Assembly (NCBI RefSeq): GCF_012985205.1
Contig: NZ_JABEKS010000001.1
Coordinates: 1,302,001-1,366,000 of the forward strand
DNA length: 64,000 bases
Direction of reading: 5' to 3'
DNA from: Planctomonas sp. JC2975
Lineage (GTDB): Bacteria > Actinomycetota > Actinomycetes > Actinomycetales > Microbacteriaceae
In this document: in pieces, positions 34,762-42,924 of the stretch
Position numbering within the stretch: position 1 is the stretch's first letter
Layout: the number at the start of each line of letters is the position of its first letter
Made by a program: the position numbers and the translations under genes
Notes under the pieces: model-generated
What the model was told of the DNA's origin: nothing
The model's database searches: none
What the model saw: the letters and a program-made list of their open reading frames with translations, nothing else

Positions 34762-35139
34762 GACGGTCTGTCCTCTCGCTGAGGGAGACGGCCGCCGACG
34801 CGACCGCCGCACCGCCGACAACGACGACTGCCTGCAGCGGATGCTGTCCCGACGCTAGGCGGGGCCTCCCGCGCCCGCACTCGGCGCTGTCACGAGACGA
34901 CTCCGACCGTGACGCTTCGTCATCCGTGGTCATCGGACGACGTTTGTGCGGCGCCTCAGCCTCGGACAACTCGATCCCTCAATGGCCTGAGAGTTCGAAC
35001 AGATGGGATCGGCGCGCCGGCCCGTTCACCCGCAGGTCGACTCCGGTTCACGCGGATGTCGCGGGCGGGCGGAAGCGTCGGGCGCTGATCCTTTCCCTTT
35101 CCATTCCCGATTCTTGAACGACCGATAAGGAGAAGTGCC
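34762..35139. other. Intergenic region between FMN reductase and phosphoesterase genes
   Basis: 378 nt carrying two divergent promoters. Only the Shine-Dalgarno AAGGAGAAG (35126-35134) for the phosphoesterase is clear. I see no repeat, hairpin or RNA candidate. Confidence 0.4.
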
Positions 35140-36339
35140 ATGGGCATCCGCATCCGGAAGCTCCCGCTCGTCGCCGCCGGCGTCGTCGCCGCGCTCGTGT
35201 TCGGCGTCGGCGGCGCCGCCATCGCCCAGAGCGTCGACAACGGCTGGCCGTACGACACGACGAAGTCGAATGCCAGCGCCGACGGTCGCAGTTACACGCT
35301 CGCGGCGGTCGGCGACATCGCCTGCGAGCCCGACGATGACGACAACGCCGCCAACCCCAGCGAACTGAAGTGCGGCAGCCCGTCGCTCGGCGGATACGAC
35401 GCCGAGTTCGCGACGGCGAAGCAGGCGGACGACATGCATCCGAACGCCGTGGCCCTGCTCGGCGACGAGCAGTACCAGGTCGGCAAGCTGAGCGACTTCG
35501 AGGGCTCCTTCGAGACGGCATGGGGCGGCCTCAAGTTCCTGGAGCGCCCGGCCCCCGGCAACCACGAGTACTACTCGTACACGAAGAAGGGCGACGACGA
35601 GGCCGCGCAGAACGGCAACGGCTACTTCGCCTACTTCAACGGTCACAACCAGGCAGGGACGCCCAACACTGCGGGCCAGGCCGGCGACGACACGGAGACG
35701 AACCAGGGCTGGTACTCCTACAACCTGGGCAACTGGCACATCATCTCGTTGAACGTCGAATGCAATTCCGCGGCGTTCGCCAACGACTGCTCGACGACGG
35801 ATGACGGCCTCCTCGCCCAGGAGACGAAGTGGCTCGCGCAAGACCTCAAGAGCAACACGCGTCAGTGCACTGTTGCGTACTGGCACCAGCCGACGTTCAG
35901 CTCCACGACGGAGGCCACCCCGACGGTCGCCGCATCGGCTCCGGGCGCCGGCGGCCAGGAGGGTGCCGTCTCCGACGCGTGGTGGAACCTGCTGTACCAG
36001 AACCACGCCACGTTCGTGCTCAACGGCCACGAGCACGCCTACGCTCGCCTCAAGCCGATGAACCCGGCGGGCGAGTACGACCCCAAGCACGGCATCCCCG
36101 AGTTCATCATCGGCACGGGCGGCGAAGCGCTCGACACGACGGCCGTGGCCAGCAACGGCGCCTACGCCAACTCGAACGTCGTCACGGCATACGACCAGGG
36201 CTTCGGCGTGATGGACTTCACCCTCAAGCCGAACGGTTACTCGTATTCGTACAAGCCGGTGCTCGCAGGGCCGGGTGCCACGGCATCCGCTCTGGACTAC
36301 AGCGACTCGGGATCGGGATCCTGCCGCGGCAACTCCTGA
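35140..36339 (+). CDS. Secreted metallophosphoesterase (purple acid phosphatase-like), 399 aa
   Basis: Calcineurin-like phosphoesterase exported by a Sec signal (residues 1-30: basic start, hydrophobic core, AIAQS cleavage region). Metal-binding motifs appear in order: GDI (Asp59), LGDEQYQ (Asp109), GNHEYY (Asn141, His142), YWHQP (about 248-252) and NGHEHAY (about 285-291). It probably dephosphorylates organic phosphate esters outside the cell. The mature protein is acidic and rich in Asn/Gly. A strong Shine-Dalgarno precedes ATG 35140 and a 14-bp hairpin terminator follows the stop. Cys62, Cys78 and the pair in the middle (VECNSAAFANDC) may form disulphides, consistent with secretion. Confidence 0.93.
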   Translation: MGIRIRKLPLVAAGVVAALVFGVGGAAIAQSVDNGWPYDTTKSNASADGRSYTLAAVGDIACEPDDDDNAANPSELKCGSPSLGGYDAEFATAKQADDMHPNAVALLGDEQYQVGKLSDFEGSFETAWGGLKFLERPAPGNHEYYSYTKKGDDEAAQNGNGYFAYFNGHNQAGTPNTAGQAGDDTETNQGWYSYNLGNWHIISLNVECNSAAFANDCSTTDDGLLAQETKWLAQDLKSNTRQCTVAYWHQPTFSSTTEATPTVAASAPGAGGQEGAVSDAWWNLLYQNHATFVLNGHEHAYARLKPMNPAGEYDPKHGIPEFIIGTGGEALDTTAVASNGAYANSNVVTAYDQGFGVMDFTLKPNGYSYSYKPVLAGPGATASALDYSDSGSGSCRGNS

Positions 36340-36346
36340 GTCTGGC

Positions 36347-36396
36347 CGGCGAACCGGTGGGGCGGGCTTCGAGTCGACCCGTCCACCGGTTCGCCG
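36347..36396 (+). terminator. Hairpin terminator after the phosphoesterase
   Basis: Perfect 14-bp stem (36347-36360 with 36383-36396) with a 22-nt loop, followed by TCTT, 7 nt past the stop codon. Confidence 0.8.
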
Positions 36397-36483
36397 TCTT
36401 GCGCTTCAGGCGTCCCCGGCGGCATGCGGCCGTCGCCGGGTCGGCTGCTACCGTGGATCGGTCGGATCGTCGCAGGGGGAAGC

Positions 36484-36945
36484 ATGTCGCAGATCGTCGA
36501 TTTCGAGAACGTGTCGACGGCAGGACTGGAGTCCTCGCCGGTCGCCGAGGCCCTCGCGGGACTGCGCGCGAATGAGGCGCGCTACTTCAAGAACAAGTAC
36601 GACCACGTCTTCACGGTCGACAAGGCCGCCGACGCGGCGGCAGCCGTGGAGTGGGTCAGTCGCATCCTCGACGACGAGCGCGGTATCGTCATCGCCTCCC
36701 CCGCGCTGGAGGCGACCGCGTTCGAGGTCGACGGAATCCGGATGGCGTACGTGTTCTACGAATCCGGCCTGTCCATCAACGTGATGTACACGATCGCCGA
36801 CGCTGGCAAGCGTGCCGTCGGTTTCAAGCTCTCCGAGGGCATGCAGATTCCGGACGAGCTGTCGTCCTTCAAGTTCGCGCGGCAGAAGTCGCGGTTGGCA
36901 GGCACCATCCGCGGCTCGTTCTTCGTCATCAAGGGCGAGCACTGA
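36484..36945 (+). CDS. Hypothetical protein, 153 aa
   Basis: I do not recognise the family. The 153-residue product looks like a small alpha/beta cytoplasmic protein: FENVSTAGLESSPVAEALAGLRANEARYFKNKYDHVF, then a strand-rich centre (GIVIASPALEATAFEVDGIRMAYVFY; SINVMYTIADAGKRAVGFKL) and a basic C-terminus (FARQKSRLAGTIRGSFFVIKGEH). No signal or membrane segment. ATG 36484 follows an AGGGGGA Shine-Dalgarno; the longer frame from 36424 starts inside the upstream intergenic region. The gene is alone between a terminator and a convergent peptide transporter operon. Confidence 0.75.
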   Translation: MSQIVDFENVSTAGLESSPVAEALAGLRANEARYFKNKYDHVFTVDKAADAAAAVEWVSRILDDERGIVIASPALEATAFEVDGIRMAYVFYESGLSINVMYTIADAGKRAVGFKLSEGMQIPDELSSFKFARQKSRLAGTIRGSFFVIKGEH

Positions 36946-36951
36946 GGCGCG

Positions 36952-36984
36952 GGCGAGCCGGTCGCTGACGCGAACCGGCTCGCC
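36952..36984. terminator. Bidirectional hairpin terminator between convergent genes
   Basis: Perfect 11-bp stem (36952-36962 with 36974-36984), 11-nt loop, 7 nt after the hypothetical gene stop and 10 nt from the peptide-transporter ATPase stop. Confidence 0.75.
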
Positions 36985-36993
36985 GACTCGGCT

Positions 36994-38733
36994 CTAGGCT
37001 CCCGTGACCAGCTCCTGCAGCGCGGCCCGGCGCTTCGCCTGCTCCACCGGATCCGGTACGGGCAGGGATGCCAGCAGCCGGCGCGTATAGGGATCCTGCG
37101 GCGCTCCGAGCACCTGCTCGCCGTTGCCCTCCTCGACCAGCCGGCCGTGGTGCATGACGGCGATCCGGTCGGCGACGATGTCGACGACCGCGAGGTCGTG
37201 GCTGATGAACAGGCAGGCGAAGCCGAACTCCCTCTGGAGGTCGGCGAACACCTCGAGCACGCGCTGCTGCACGGAGACGTCGAGTGCGCTCGTCGGCTCG
37301 TCGGCGATGAGCAGGGGCGGCTTGAGCGCGATGGCCCTGGCCAGGCTCGCGCGCTGACGCTGGCCGCCGGAGAGCTCGTGCGGATACCTGTCGCCGTACG
37401 AGCGAGGCAGCTGCACGGCCTCGAGGAGCTCGTCAACGCGTTCTCTGACGTCGGCGGCGTTGCCGGCCTTGCCGTGCACGATGAACGGCTCTGCCACGCA
37501 CTGCGCGATGGTCAGCAGCGGATTGAAGCTCGACGCGGGGTCCTGGAACACGAATCCGATCCGGTCCCGAACGGGACGGAACGTGCTCTCGCGCACGCCG
37601 TTCATCTCGTGTCCGAGCACGGACAGCGATCCGCCGGTCACCCTGGTGAGGCCGGCGATGGCGCGCCCGATGGTGGTCTTGCCGGATCCGGACTCCCCGA
37701 CGAGCCCCAGCACCTCGCCGGGACGGATGGCGAAGTCGACGCCGTCAACGGCGATGAATCCGCGCTGCCCGATGCGCCCGGGGTACTGGATCTGCAGTCC
37801 GGATGCCTTGACCACCGGCTCGGCGTCCGTCCAGCCGTCGGGACGCGCCTCAGCGCGCTCCCTGGCGGTGACCGTTCCCTCGCCGATGCGCGGGACCGCG
37901 GCGAGCAGCCGCTTCGTGTAGTCCTCGCGCGGTGCGGCGAACAACGTGGAGACATCCGCCTCCTCCACGAGCTTGCCGTTGTACATCACGGCGACCCGGT
38001 CGGCGAGATCGGCGACGACGCCCATGTTGTGCGTGATGAGCACGATGGCAGAGCCGAATTCGACCCGGCACCTGCGCAGCAGATCGAGGATCTCGGCCTG
38101 CACCGTGACGTCGAGGGCGGTTGTCGGCTCGTCCGCCACGATCAGGCGAGGCCCGAGCACGAGCGCCATCGCGATGACGACGCGCTGCTTCTGCCCGCCG
38201 GAGAACTGGTGCGGGTAGTAGTCGACTCGCTCCTCGGGATCGGGGATGCCCACCTTGCGGAGGATGTCGATCGCTTGTGCGCGCGCGTCCTTCTTAGAGA
38301 TCTTGCCGTGGGCACGCAGCCCCTCCGCGATCTGCCAGCCCACCTTGTAGACCGGATTGAGCGCGGTCGACGGCTCCTGGAAAACCATCGACACGGCGGG
38401 GCCGCGCACGGCTTTCAGCTGCTTGTTCGTCATGGTGACGACGTCCACCTCGCCGGCCGCCGTGTTCAGCAGCACGGCGCCGGACGACGTGGCGGTCTCC
38501 GGCAGAAGCCCCAGGATCGTGCGCGCCGTCACCGTCTTGCCGCTGCCCGACTCGCCGACGATGGCGAGCACCTCGCCCGGCGACACGTGCAGGCTCACGC
38601 CGTCGACGGCCTTCACCGCGCCGGCGTCGGTGGAGAACGACACGGTTAGGTCGTCGATGCGCACGGCGTTCCGTACCTCGTCGGCCGCGGCACCGGATGC
38701 CCGTGACGGCCTCTGCGCGTTGGTCGCGTTCAC
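36994..38733 (-). CDS. Fused dipeptide/oligopeptide ABC ATPase (DppD-DppF type), 579 aa
   Basis: Both ATPases of a peptide importer in one chain, as is common in actinobacteria. NBD1: Walker A GESGSGKT (60-67), signature FSGGQKQR (about 170), Walker B LIVADEPTTALD; NBD2: Walker A GESGSGKTT (about 335-343), signature LSGGQRQR (about 440), Walker [14 protein letters not shown] linker near 290-310 (RERAEARPDGWTDAEP) separates them. The start is GTG 38733, overlapping the upstream permease TGA by 4 nt (GTGA). It is the final gene of the operon binding protein-permease-permease-ATPase and ends at a bidirectional terminator. The oligopeptide/dipeptide C-terminal oligopeptide-binding extensions are present after each NBD (AAPREDYTKRLLAAVP; GAPQDPYTRRLLASLP). 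Confidence 0.95.
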   Translation of the reverse strand: MNATNAQRPSRASGAAADEVRNAVRIDDLTVSFSTDAGAVKAVDGVSLHVSPGEVLAIVGESGSGKTVTARTILGLLPETATSSGAVLLNTAAGEVDVVTMTNKQLKAVRGPAVSMVFQEPSTALNPVYKVGWQIAEGLRAHGKISKKDARAQAIDILRKVGIPDPEERVDYYPHQFSGGQKQRVVIAMALVLGPRLIVADEPTTALDVTVQAEILDLLRRCRVEFGSAIVLITHNMGVVADLADRVAVMYNGKLVEEADVSTLFAAPREDYTKRLLAAVPRIGEGTVTARERAEARPDGWTDAEPVVKASGLQIQYPGRIGQRGFIAVDGVDFAIRPGEVLGLVGESGSGKTTIGRAIAGLTRVTGGSLSVLGHEMNGVRESTFRPVRDRIGFVFQDPASSFNPLLTIAQCVAEPFIVHGKAGNAADVRERVDELLEAVQLPRSYGDRYPHELSGGQRQRASLARAIALKPPLLIADEPTSALDVSVQQRVLEVFADLQREFGFACLFISHDLAVVDIVADRIAVMHHGRLVEEGNGEQVLGAPQDPYTRRLLASLPVPDPVEQAKRRAALQELVTGA

Positions 38734-39812
38734 TCGCGCACCTCGATTCCCTGCTCCTCGATGCCTGCTCCCGGTTCGAGCCCTTCCAGGCCTCCCGGCG
38801 CCATGTTCGGGCCACCGGGAACGACGCTGATGTCCGCCGTCGCACCTGATGCCGCGGCGACGGCCCGCCTGCCGCGCAACCGCGGGTCTGCGAGGTCGTT
38901 GAGGCTCTCGCCGACGAGCGTGATGCCGAGCACGACCAACACGATCGCCAGTCCCGGATACAGCGCCGTCCACCAGATGCCGCTCGTTACATCGGCGATG
39001 GCCTTGTTGAGGTCGTAGCCCCACTCGCTGGCGGACGTCGGCTCGATGCCGAATCCGAGGAATCCGAGGCCGGCCAGCGTGAGGATGGCCTCTGACGCGT
39101 TCAACGTGAAGATGAGCGGCAGCGTCCGCGTCGAGTTGCGGAACACGTGCTTGAACATGATGCGGCCGGCCGACGCGCCGATCACCTTCGCCGACTCGAC
39201 GTACGCCTCGGACTTGATGCGCACCACTTCGGAGCGGATGACGCGGAAGTACTGAGGGATATAGACGACCGTGATGGAGATGGCCGCGGCGAAGATGCCG
39301 GCCCACAGACCGGACTGGCCGCCGGAGATCACGATCGACATCACGATGGCGAGCAGCAGGGTCGGGAACGCGTAGATGGCGTCGCAGATGACGACCAGAA
39401 CGCGATCGACCCAGCCGCCCAGGTATCCGGAGACCAGGCCGAGCAGCACGCCGGCGAAGATCGACAGCACGACGGCGATGATGATCACGAGGGCTGCGGT
39501 CTGGGCACCCCAAAGCACACGCGAGAACACGTCGTAACCGCCGACGGTGGTGCCCCAGATGTGTGCGGGGCTCGGCGGCTGCTGGGATCCGAAGTCCTTG
39601 CCGTCTGCACCGTGCAGCTGCGCGAATCCGTAGGGGGCGAGGACCGGAGCGAAGATCGCCACCAGGATGAACACGGCAGTGATGACGAGGCCGGTGACGA
39701 GCATCCCTCGCTGCACGCCGACCGATTGCCGCAGCTGATGCACGACGGGCAGGCGCGACCAGAGACTGCGCTTGGGGGCGCGCACGGTGGGCACGGTGGC
39801 TGTGGTCGCCAT
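38730..39812 (-). CDS. Peptide ABC transporter permease (DppC-type), 360 aa
   Basis: Second permease of the peptide importer. A cytoplasmic N-terminus leads to the first helix (GMLVTGLVITAVFILVAIFAPVLAPYG) and the family-typical periplasmic segment with HIWGTTVGGYDVFSRVLWGAQ (about 85-105). Core helices and the EAA loop AYVESAKVIGASAGRIMFKHVFRN (about 200-223; quoted as AYVESAKVIGASAGR and IMFKHVFRN) follow. The C-terminal 45 residues are Gly/Pro/Glu-rich and look disordered, longer than usual. It starts 1 nt after the DppB-type stop and overlaps the fused ATPase start by 4 nt. Confidence 0.94.
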   Translation of the reverse strand: MATTATVPTVRAPKRSLWSRLPVVHQLRQSVGVQRGMLVTGLVITAVFILVAIFAPVLAPYGFAQLHGADGKDFGSQQPPSPAHIWGTTVGGYDVFSRVLWGAQTAALVIIIAVVLSIFAGVLLGLVSGYLGGWVDRVLVVICDAIYAFPTLLLAIVMSIVISGGQSGLWAGIFAAAISITVVYIPQYFRVIRSEVVRIKSEAYVESAKVIGASAGRIMFKHVFRNSTRTLPLIFTLNASEAILTLAGLGFLGFGIEPTSASEWGYDLNKAIADVTSGIWWTALYPGLAIVLVVLGITLVGESLNDLADPRLRGRRAVAAASGATADISVVPGGPNMAPGGLEGLEPGAGIEEQGIEVRE

Positions 39813-39813
39813 G

Positions 39814-40911
39814 TCAGTACCTCACTCTCGGGTCGATGAGCGCTGCAAGCACATCCACCAGGAAGTTCGTGATGGCGACGATGACGGCGAGCAGGGCGAC
39901 GATGCCCTGCACCGCCACGTAGTCGCGAGCCTGCAGGTATTGCGCGAGCTGGAATCCGAGGCCCTTCCATTCGAAGGTGGTCTCGGTGAGCACCGCGCCG
40001 CCGAGCAGCAGAGCGATCTGCAGGCCCATCACGGTGATGATCGGAATGAGCGCCGGCCGGTAAGCGTGCTTGCGCACGAGCCGGAACTCGCTGACGCCGC
40101 GCGAACGTCCGGATGCGACGTAGTCCGTCGACAACGTGCTGATCACGTTGGTGCGCACCAGTCGCAGGAACACGCCCGCGGTGAGGAATCCGAGGGCGAT
40201 GCCGGGCAGCACCGCGTGCGCGAGCACGTCGCCGACGATGGCCGGATCTCCCGTCTGGAACGCGTCGATCAGGTAGATGCCGGTCGGATGGTCGAGCGAC
40301 TGCAGCGTGAGCTCGTTGGCCGTGGTGGCGCGCCCAGAGACGGGCAGCCATCCGAGCCACACGGAGAAGACCAGCTTGAGCAGCAGGCCGGCGAAGAAGA
40401 CCGGCGTCGCGTAGCAGAGGATGGCGAAGATGCGCAGGGCGGCATCCCAGCCCTTGTCGCGCAAGTAGGCGGCGAGCATGCCCAGTGGGATGCCGATGAT
40501 GAATGCGACGATCAGCGCGTAGAACGCGAGCTCGAGCGTCGCCGCCCCGTATGTGACCAGCACAGTCGTGACGGGCTGGTGGTCGCTGAAGGTCGTGCCG
40601 AAGTTCCCGGTGAAGATCTGCCCGAGGTACTCCAGGTACTGAACGATCAGCGGCCGGTCGTAACCGGCTTCGTGGATGCGCTTGGCCAGCTCGTCAGGCG
40701 GAAGCCGGCCGCCCTGCGCGGCGGTGATCGGGTCTCCGGTCGAGCGCATCAGGAAGAAGACGACGGTCACCAGGATGAACACCGTCGGGATGATGAGCAG
40801 GAAGCGGATGATGATGTACCGCAGCAGGCCGCCACCACGGCGGCCCGTTCGAGCGGAGGTTTGCGGTGCGGCCGATAGAACCGGATCCGGCTCGTCGAGG
40901 AGGGCTGTCAT
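39814..40911 (-). CDS. Peptide ABC transporter permease (DppB-type), 365 aa
   Basis: First permease of the peptide importer. The N-terminal 28 residues are cytoplasmic. Helix 1 (YIIIRFLLIIPTVFILVTVVFFLMR) is followed by the DppB hallmark TGDPITAAQGGRLPPDELAKRIHEAGYDRPLIVQYLEYLGQIFTGNFGTTF region. The EAA loop is TDYVASGRSRGVSEFRLVRKHAY (about 265-287, in parts TDYVASGRSRGVSEF and RLVRKHAY). It lies 141 nt downstream of the binding-protein stop, and that gap carries a strong hairpin that may uncouple expression of the abundant binding protein from the membrane parts. Confidence 0.94.
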   Translation of the reverse strand: MTALLDEPDPVLSAAPQTSARTGRRGGGLLRYIIIRFLLIIPTVFILVTVVFFLMRSTGDPITAAQGGRLPPDELAKRIHEAGYDRPLIVQYLEYLGQIFTGNFGTTFSDHQPVTTVLVTYGAATLELAFYALIVAFIIGIPLGMLAAYLRDKGWDAALRIFAILCYATPVFFAGLLLKLVFSVWLGWLPVSGRATTANELTLQSLDHPTGIYLIDAFQTGDPAIVGDVLAHAVLPGIALGFLTAGVFLRLVRTNVISTLSTDYVASGRSRGVSEFRLVRKHAYRPALIPIITVMGLQIALLLGGAVLTETTFEWKGLGFQLAQYLQARDYVAVQGIVALLAVIVAITNFLVDVLAALIDPRVRY

Positions 40912-41003
40912 AGGCTTCTTCGGTTTGAAGCCCGTCGCGAAGACGGGCCCACCGATCCGGACCGCGACGACGTCGCTGGCCAGGATCGGCGAGGATGGAA
41001 CAT

Positions 41004-41046
41004 TTCGAGAGCGGGCGCCGTCGCGTGACGGCCGCCCGCTCTCGAA
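41004..41046 (-). terminator. Intercistronic hairpin between peptide-binding protein and permease genes
   Basis: Perfect 13-bp stem (41004-41016 with 41034-41046) enclosing a second stem GCCGTC/GACGGC (41017-41022 with 41027-41032). It begins 6 nt past the binding-protein stop inside the operon, so partial termination or 3'-end protection of the binding-protein mRNA is likely. Confidence 0.7.
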
Positions 41047-41052
41047 CCTTAC

Positions 41053-42672
41053 TTACTTCTTGTAGATCGACGCGATACGCAGCTTGAACGACGCGTCGAG
41101 CGTGAGGCCCTGGACGTTCGAGCCGACGACCGCCACCTGCGAGCCCTGGAGCATCGGCAGCGTGGAGAGGTCCTGCGCCACCTTGTCCTGGATCTGCTCG
41201 ATCAGCTTCGTGCGCTCCGCCTTGTCCGTCGTGCCCACCTGCTGCGTGATCAGCTTCTGCACGTCGGGGTTGTCGTAGTGGTTCGACAGGAAGTTGTCCT
41301 TCGAGAAGAACGGCGTGAGGTAGTTGTCGGCGTCCGAGTAGTCCGGGAACCAGCCGAGCTGGTAGGCCGGGTAGACGTCGGCGACGCGGTCCTTCGTGTA
41401 CTGCACGTACTCGGTGGACTGCAGGTTGACCTTGAACAGGCCGCCGGTCTCGAGCTGGTCCTTGATCAGCGCGTACTCGTCGGCGGACGACGGGCCGTAG
41501 TGCTCCGGGGTGTACTGCAGGCTGAGCGCGATCGGCGTCGTGACGCCGGCATCCTGCAGCGTCTTCTTCGCCTTGTCGAGCGAGATGCCGCCGCTGCCGT
41601 CGCCGTAGAGCGACTTGAGCGACTCGGTGGCACCGGTCAGGCCCTGCGGAACATAGGAGTACAGCGGCGTGTAGGTGTCCTTGTACACCTGGCTCGCGAT
41701 CGCCTTGCGGTCGATGAGGTCGGCAGCTGCCTGGCGGACGGCGAGCGCCTTGGCCGGATCGGCCTCCGAGGTCTTGGCACCGTACGGCATCGAGTTGAAG
41801 TTGAACACGATGTAGCGGATCTCACCGCCGGGGCCGTCGACGATCTTGACCTTCTTGTCGGAGCGCAGGCTCGCGATGTCGGTCGCGGACAGCTGCCGGT
41901 ACGCGACGTCGATGCCGCCCTGCTGGATGTCCAGCTTCATGTTCGGCGCGCTCGTGTAGTACTTCATGTTGACCGTGTCGGTCTTCGGCTTGCCGAGCAG
42001 GCCGTCGTAGCCGTCGAACGCCTTGAACTGGATCAGGTTGTTCACCTTGAACGACTTGATGTAGTACTGACCGGCGAAAGCGTCACCCTTGACGATGTCC
42101 GTGTCGGGCGTCACCTTGGTGGCCGAGAAGACCTGCTCGTCGACGATCGGTCCGGCCGGGCTCGAGAGCACCTGCGGGAAGGTCTGGTCGTTCGCGACCT
42201 TCAGGTGGAAGACCGCGGTCAGCTTGTCCGGCGTCGACACGCTGTCGAGATTGCCGAGCAGCGAGGCGGGACCGTTCGGGTCGTTGATCTTCAGCTGACG
42301 GTCGAACGTGAACTTCACGTCGGATGAGGTCAGGTCGTGGCCGTTTGCGAACTTCAGTCCGCTCTTGAGCTTGACCGTGTACTCCGTCGGCGAGGTGAAC
42401 GACGCGGACTGCGCGATGTCCGGCTTCACGTCCGGGCTGCCGTACGGCGTGTTCATCAGGAACGGGTACACCTGGTTCATCACGGCGAACGATCCGTTGT
42501 CGTACGAACCGGCCGGGTCGAGGCTGGTCGTCTTGTCGGTGGTGCCGATCGTGATGGAGCCGCCCGAACTCGAGCCACCGGAGCCGGAGCATCCTGTGAG
42601 TGCGAGGGCGGATACGGCGAGCGCCGAGACGCCCAGCAAGACGCGGGCGCGGCGGGTAGATGCCGATTTCAT
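41053..42672 (-). CDS. Peptide-binding lipoprotein of ABC importer (family 5), 539 aa
   Basis: Extracytoplasmic peptide/nickel-type binding protein. A Sec signal with lipobox ALTGC puts the lipid Cys at position 28, followed by a Gly/Ser linker. Family-5 features: TTSLDPAGSYDNGSFAVMNQ (about 48-67), VKPDIAQSASFTSPTEYTVKLKSGLKFANGHDLTSSDVKFTFDR (about 88-130), and the C-terminal APNMKLDIQQGGIDVAYRQL region. ATG 42672 follows GAGAGG; the frame extends 18 codons upstream without a better signal. It heads the importer operon and is separated from the permease by a hairpin. Ligand is probably short peptides, but sugars or metals are possible within this family. Confidence 0.94.
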   Translation of the reverse strand: MKSASTRRARVLLGVSALAVSALALTGCSGSGGSSSGGSITIGTTDKTTSLDPAGSYDNGSFAVMNQVYPFLMNTPYGSPDVKPDIAQSASFTSPTEYTVKLKSGLKFANGHDLTSSDVKFTFDRQLKINDPNGPASLLGNLDSVSTPDKLTAVFHLKVANDQTFPQVLSSPAGPIVDEQVFSATKVTPDTDIVKGDAFAGQYYIKSFKVNNLIQFKAFDGYDGLLGKPKTDTVNMKYYTSAPNMKLDIQQGGIDVAYRQLSATDIASLRSDKKVKIVDGPGGEIRYIVFNFNSMPYGAKTSEADPAKALAVRQAAADLIDRKAIASQVYKDTYTPLYSYVPQGLTGATESLKSLYGDGSGGISLDKAKKTLQDAGVTTPIALSLQYTPEHYGPSSADEYALIKDQLETGGLFKVNLQSTEYVQYTKDRVADVYPAYQLGWFPDYSDADNYLTPFFSKDNFLSNHYDNPDVQKLITQQVGTTDKAERTKLIEQIQDKVAQDLSTLPMLQGSQVAVVGSNVQGLTLDASFKLRIASIYKK

Positions 42673-42924
42673 TCGGTGGGGCCTCTCTGCTGACCGTTGA
42701 AAGTGGATCATCCTGCGAGCATGCACAGGTCACGGCACATGCTCAGGGGTTCTTATGTCCTAACACACGGCGAATCGTCATCGGCGACACAGCCCGGTAT
42801 CGCCCACCGGATCGTTACTCGATGGAAACGCATACGAGACGATTCGTGCATTCGGATGCGCGTTCGCGCAAGATCCGTGCGCGGCCTTCGGCTTGCGCGC
42901 GCGGGTCTGACACGATGGGCGACC

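Noticed and set aside
37147-38649. 500-codon plus-strand frame opposite the fused peptide ATPase
   Set aside because: Antisense shadow; both ABC domains are complete on the minus strand.
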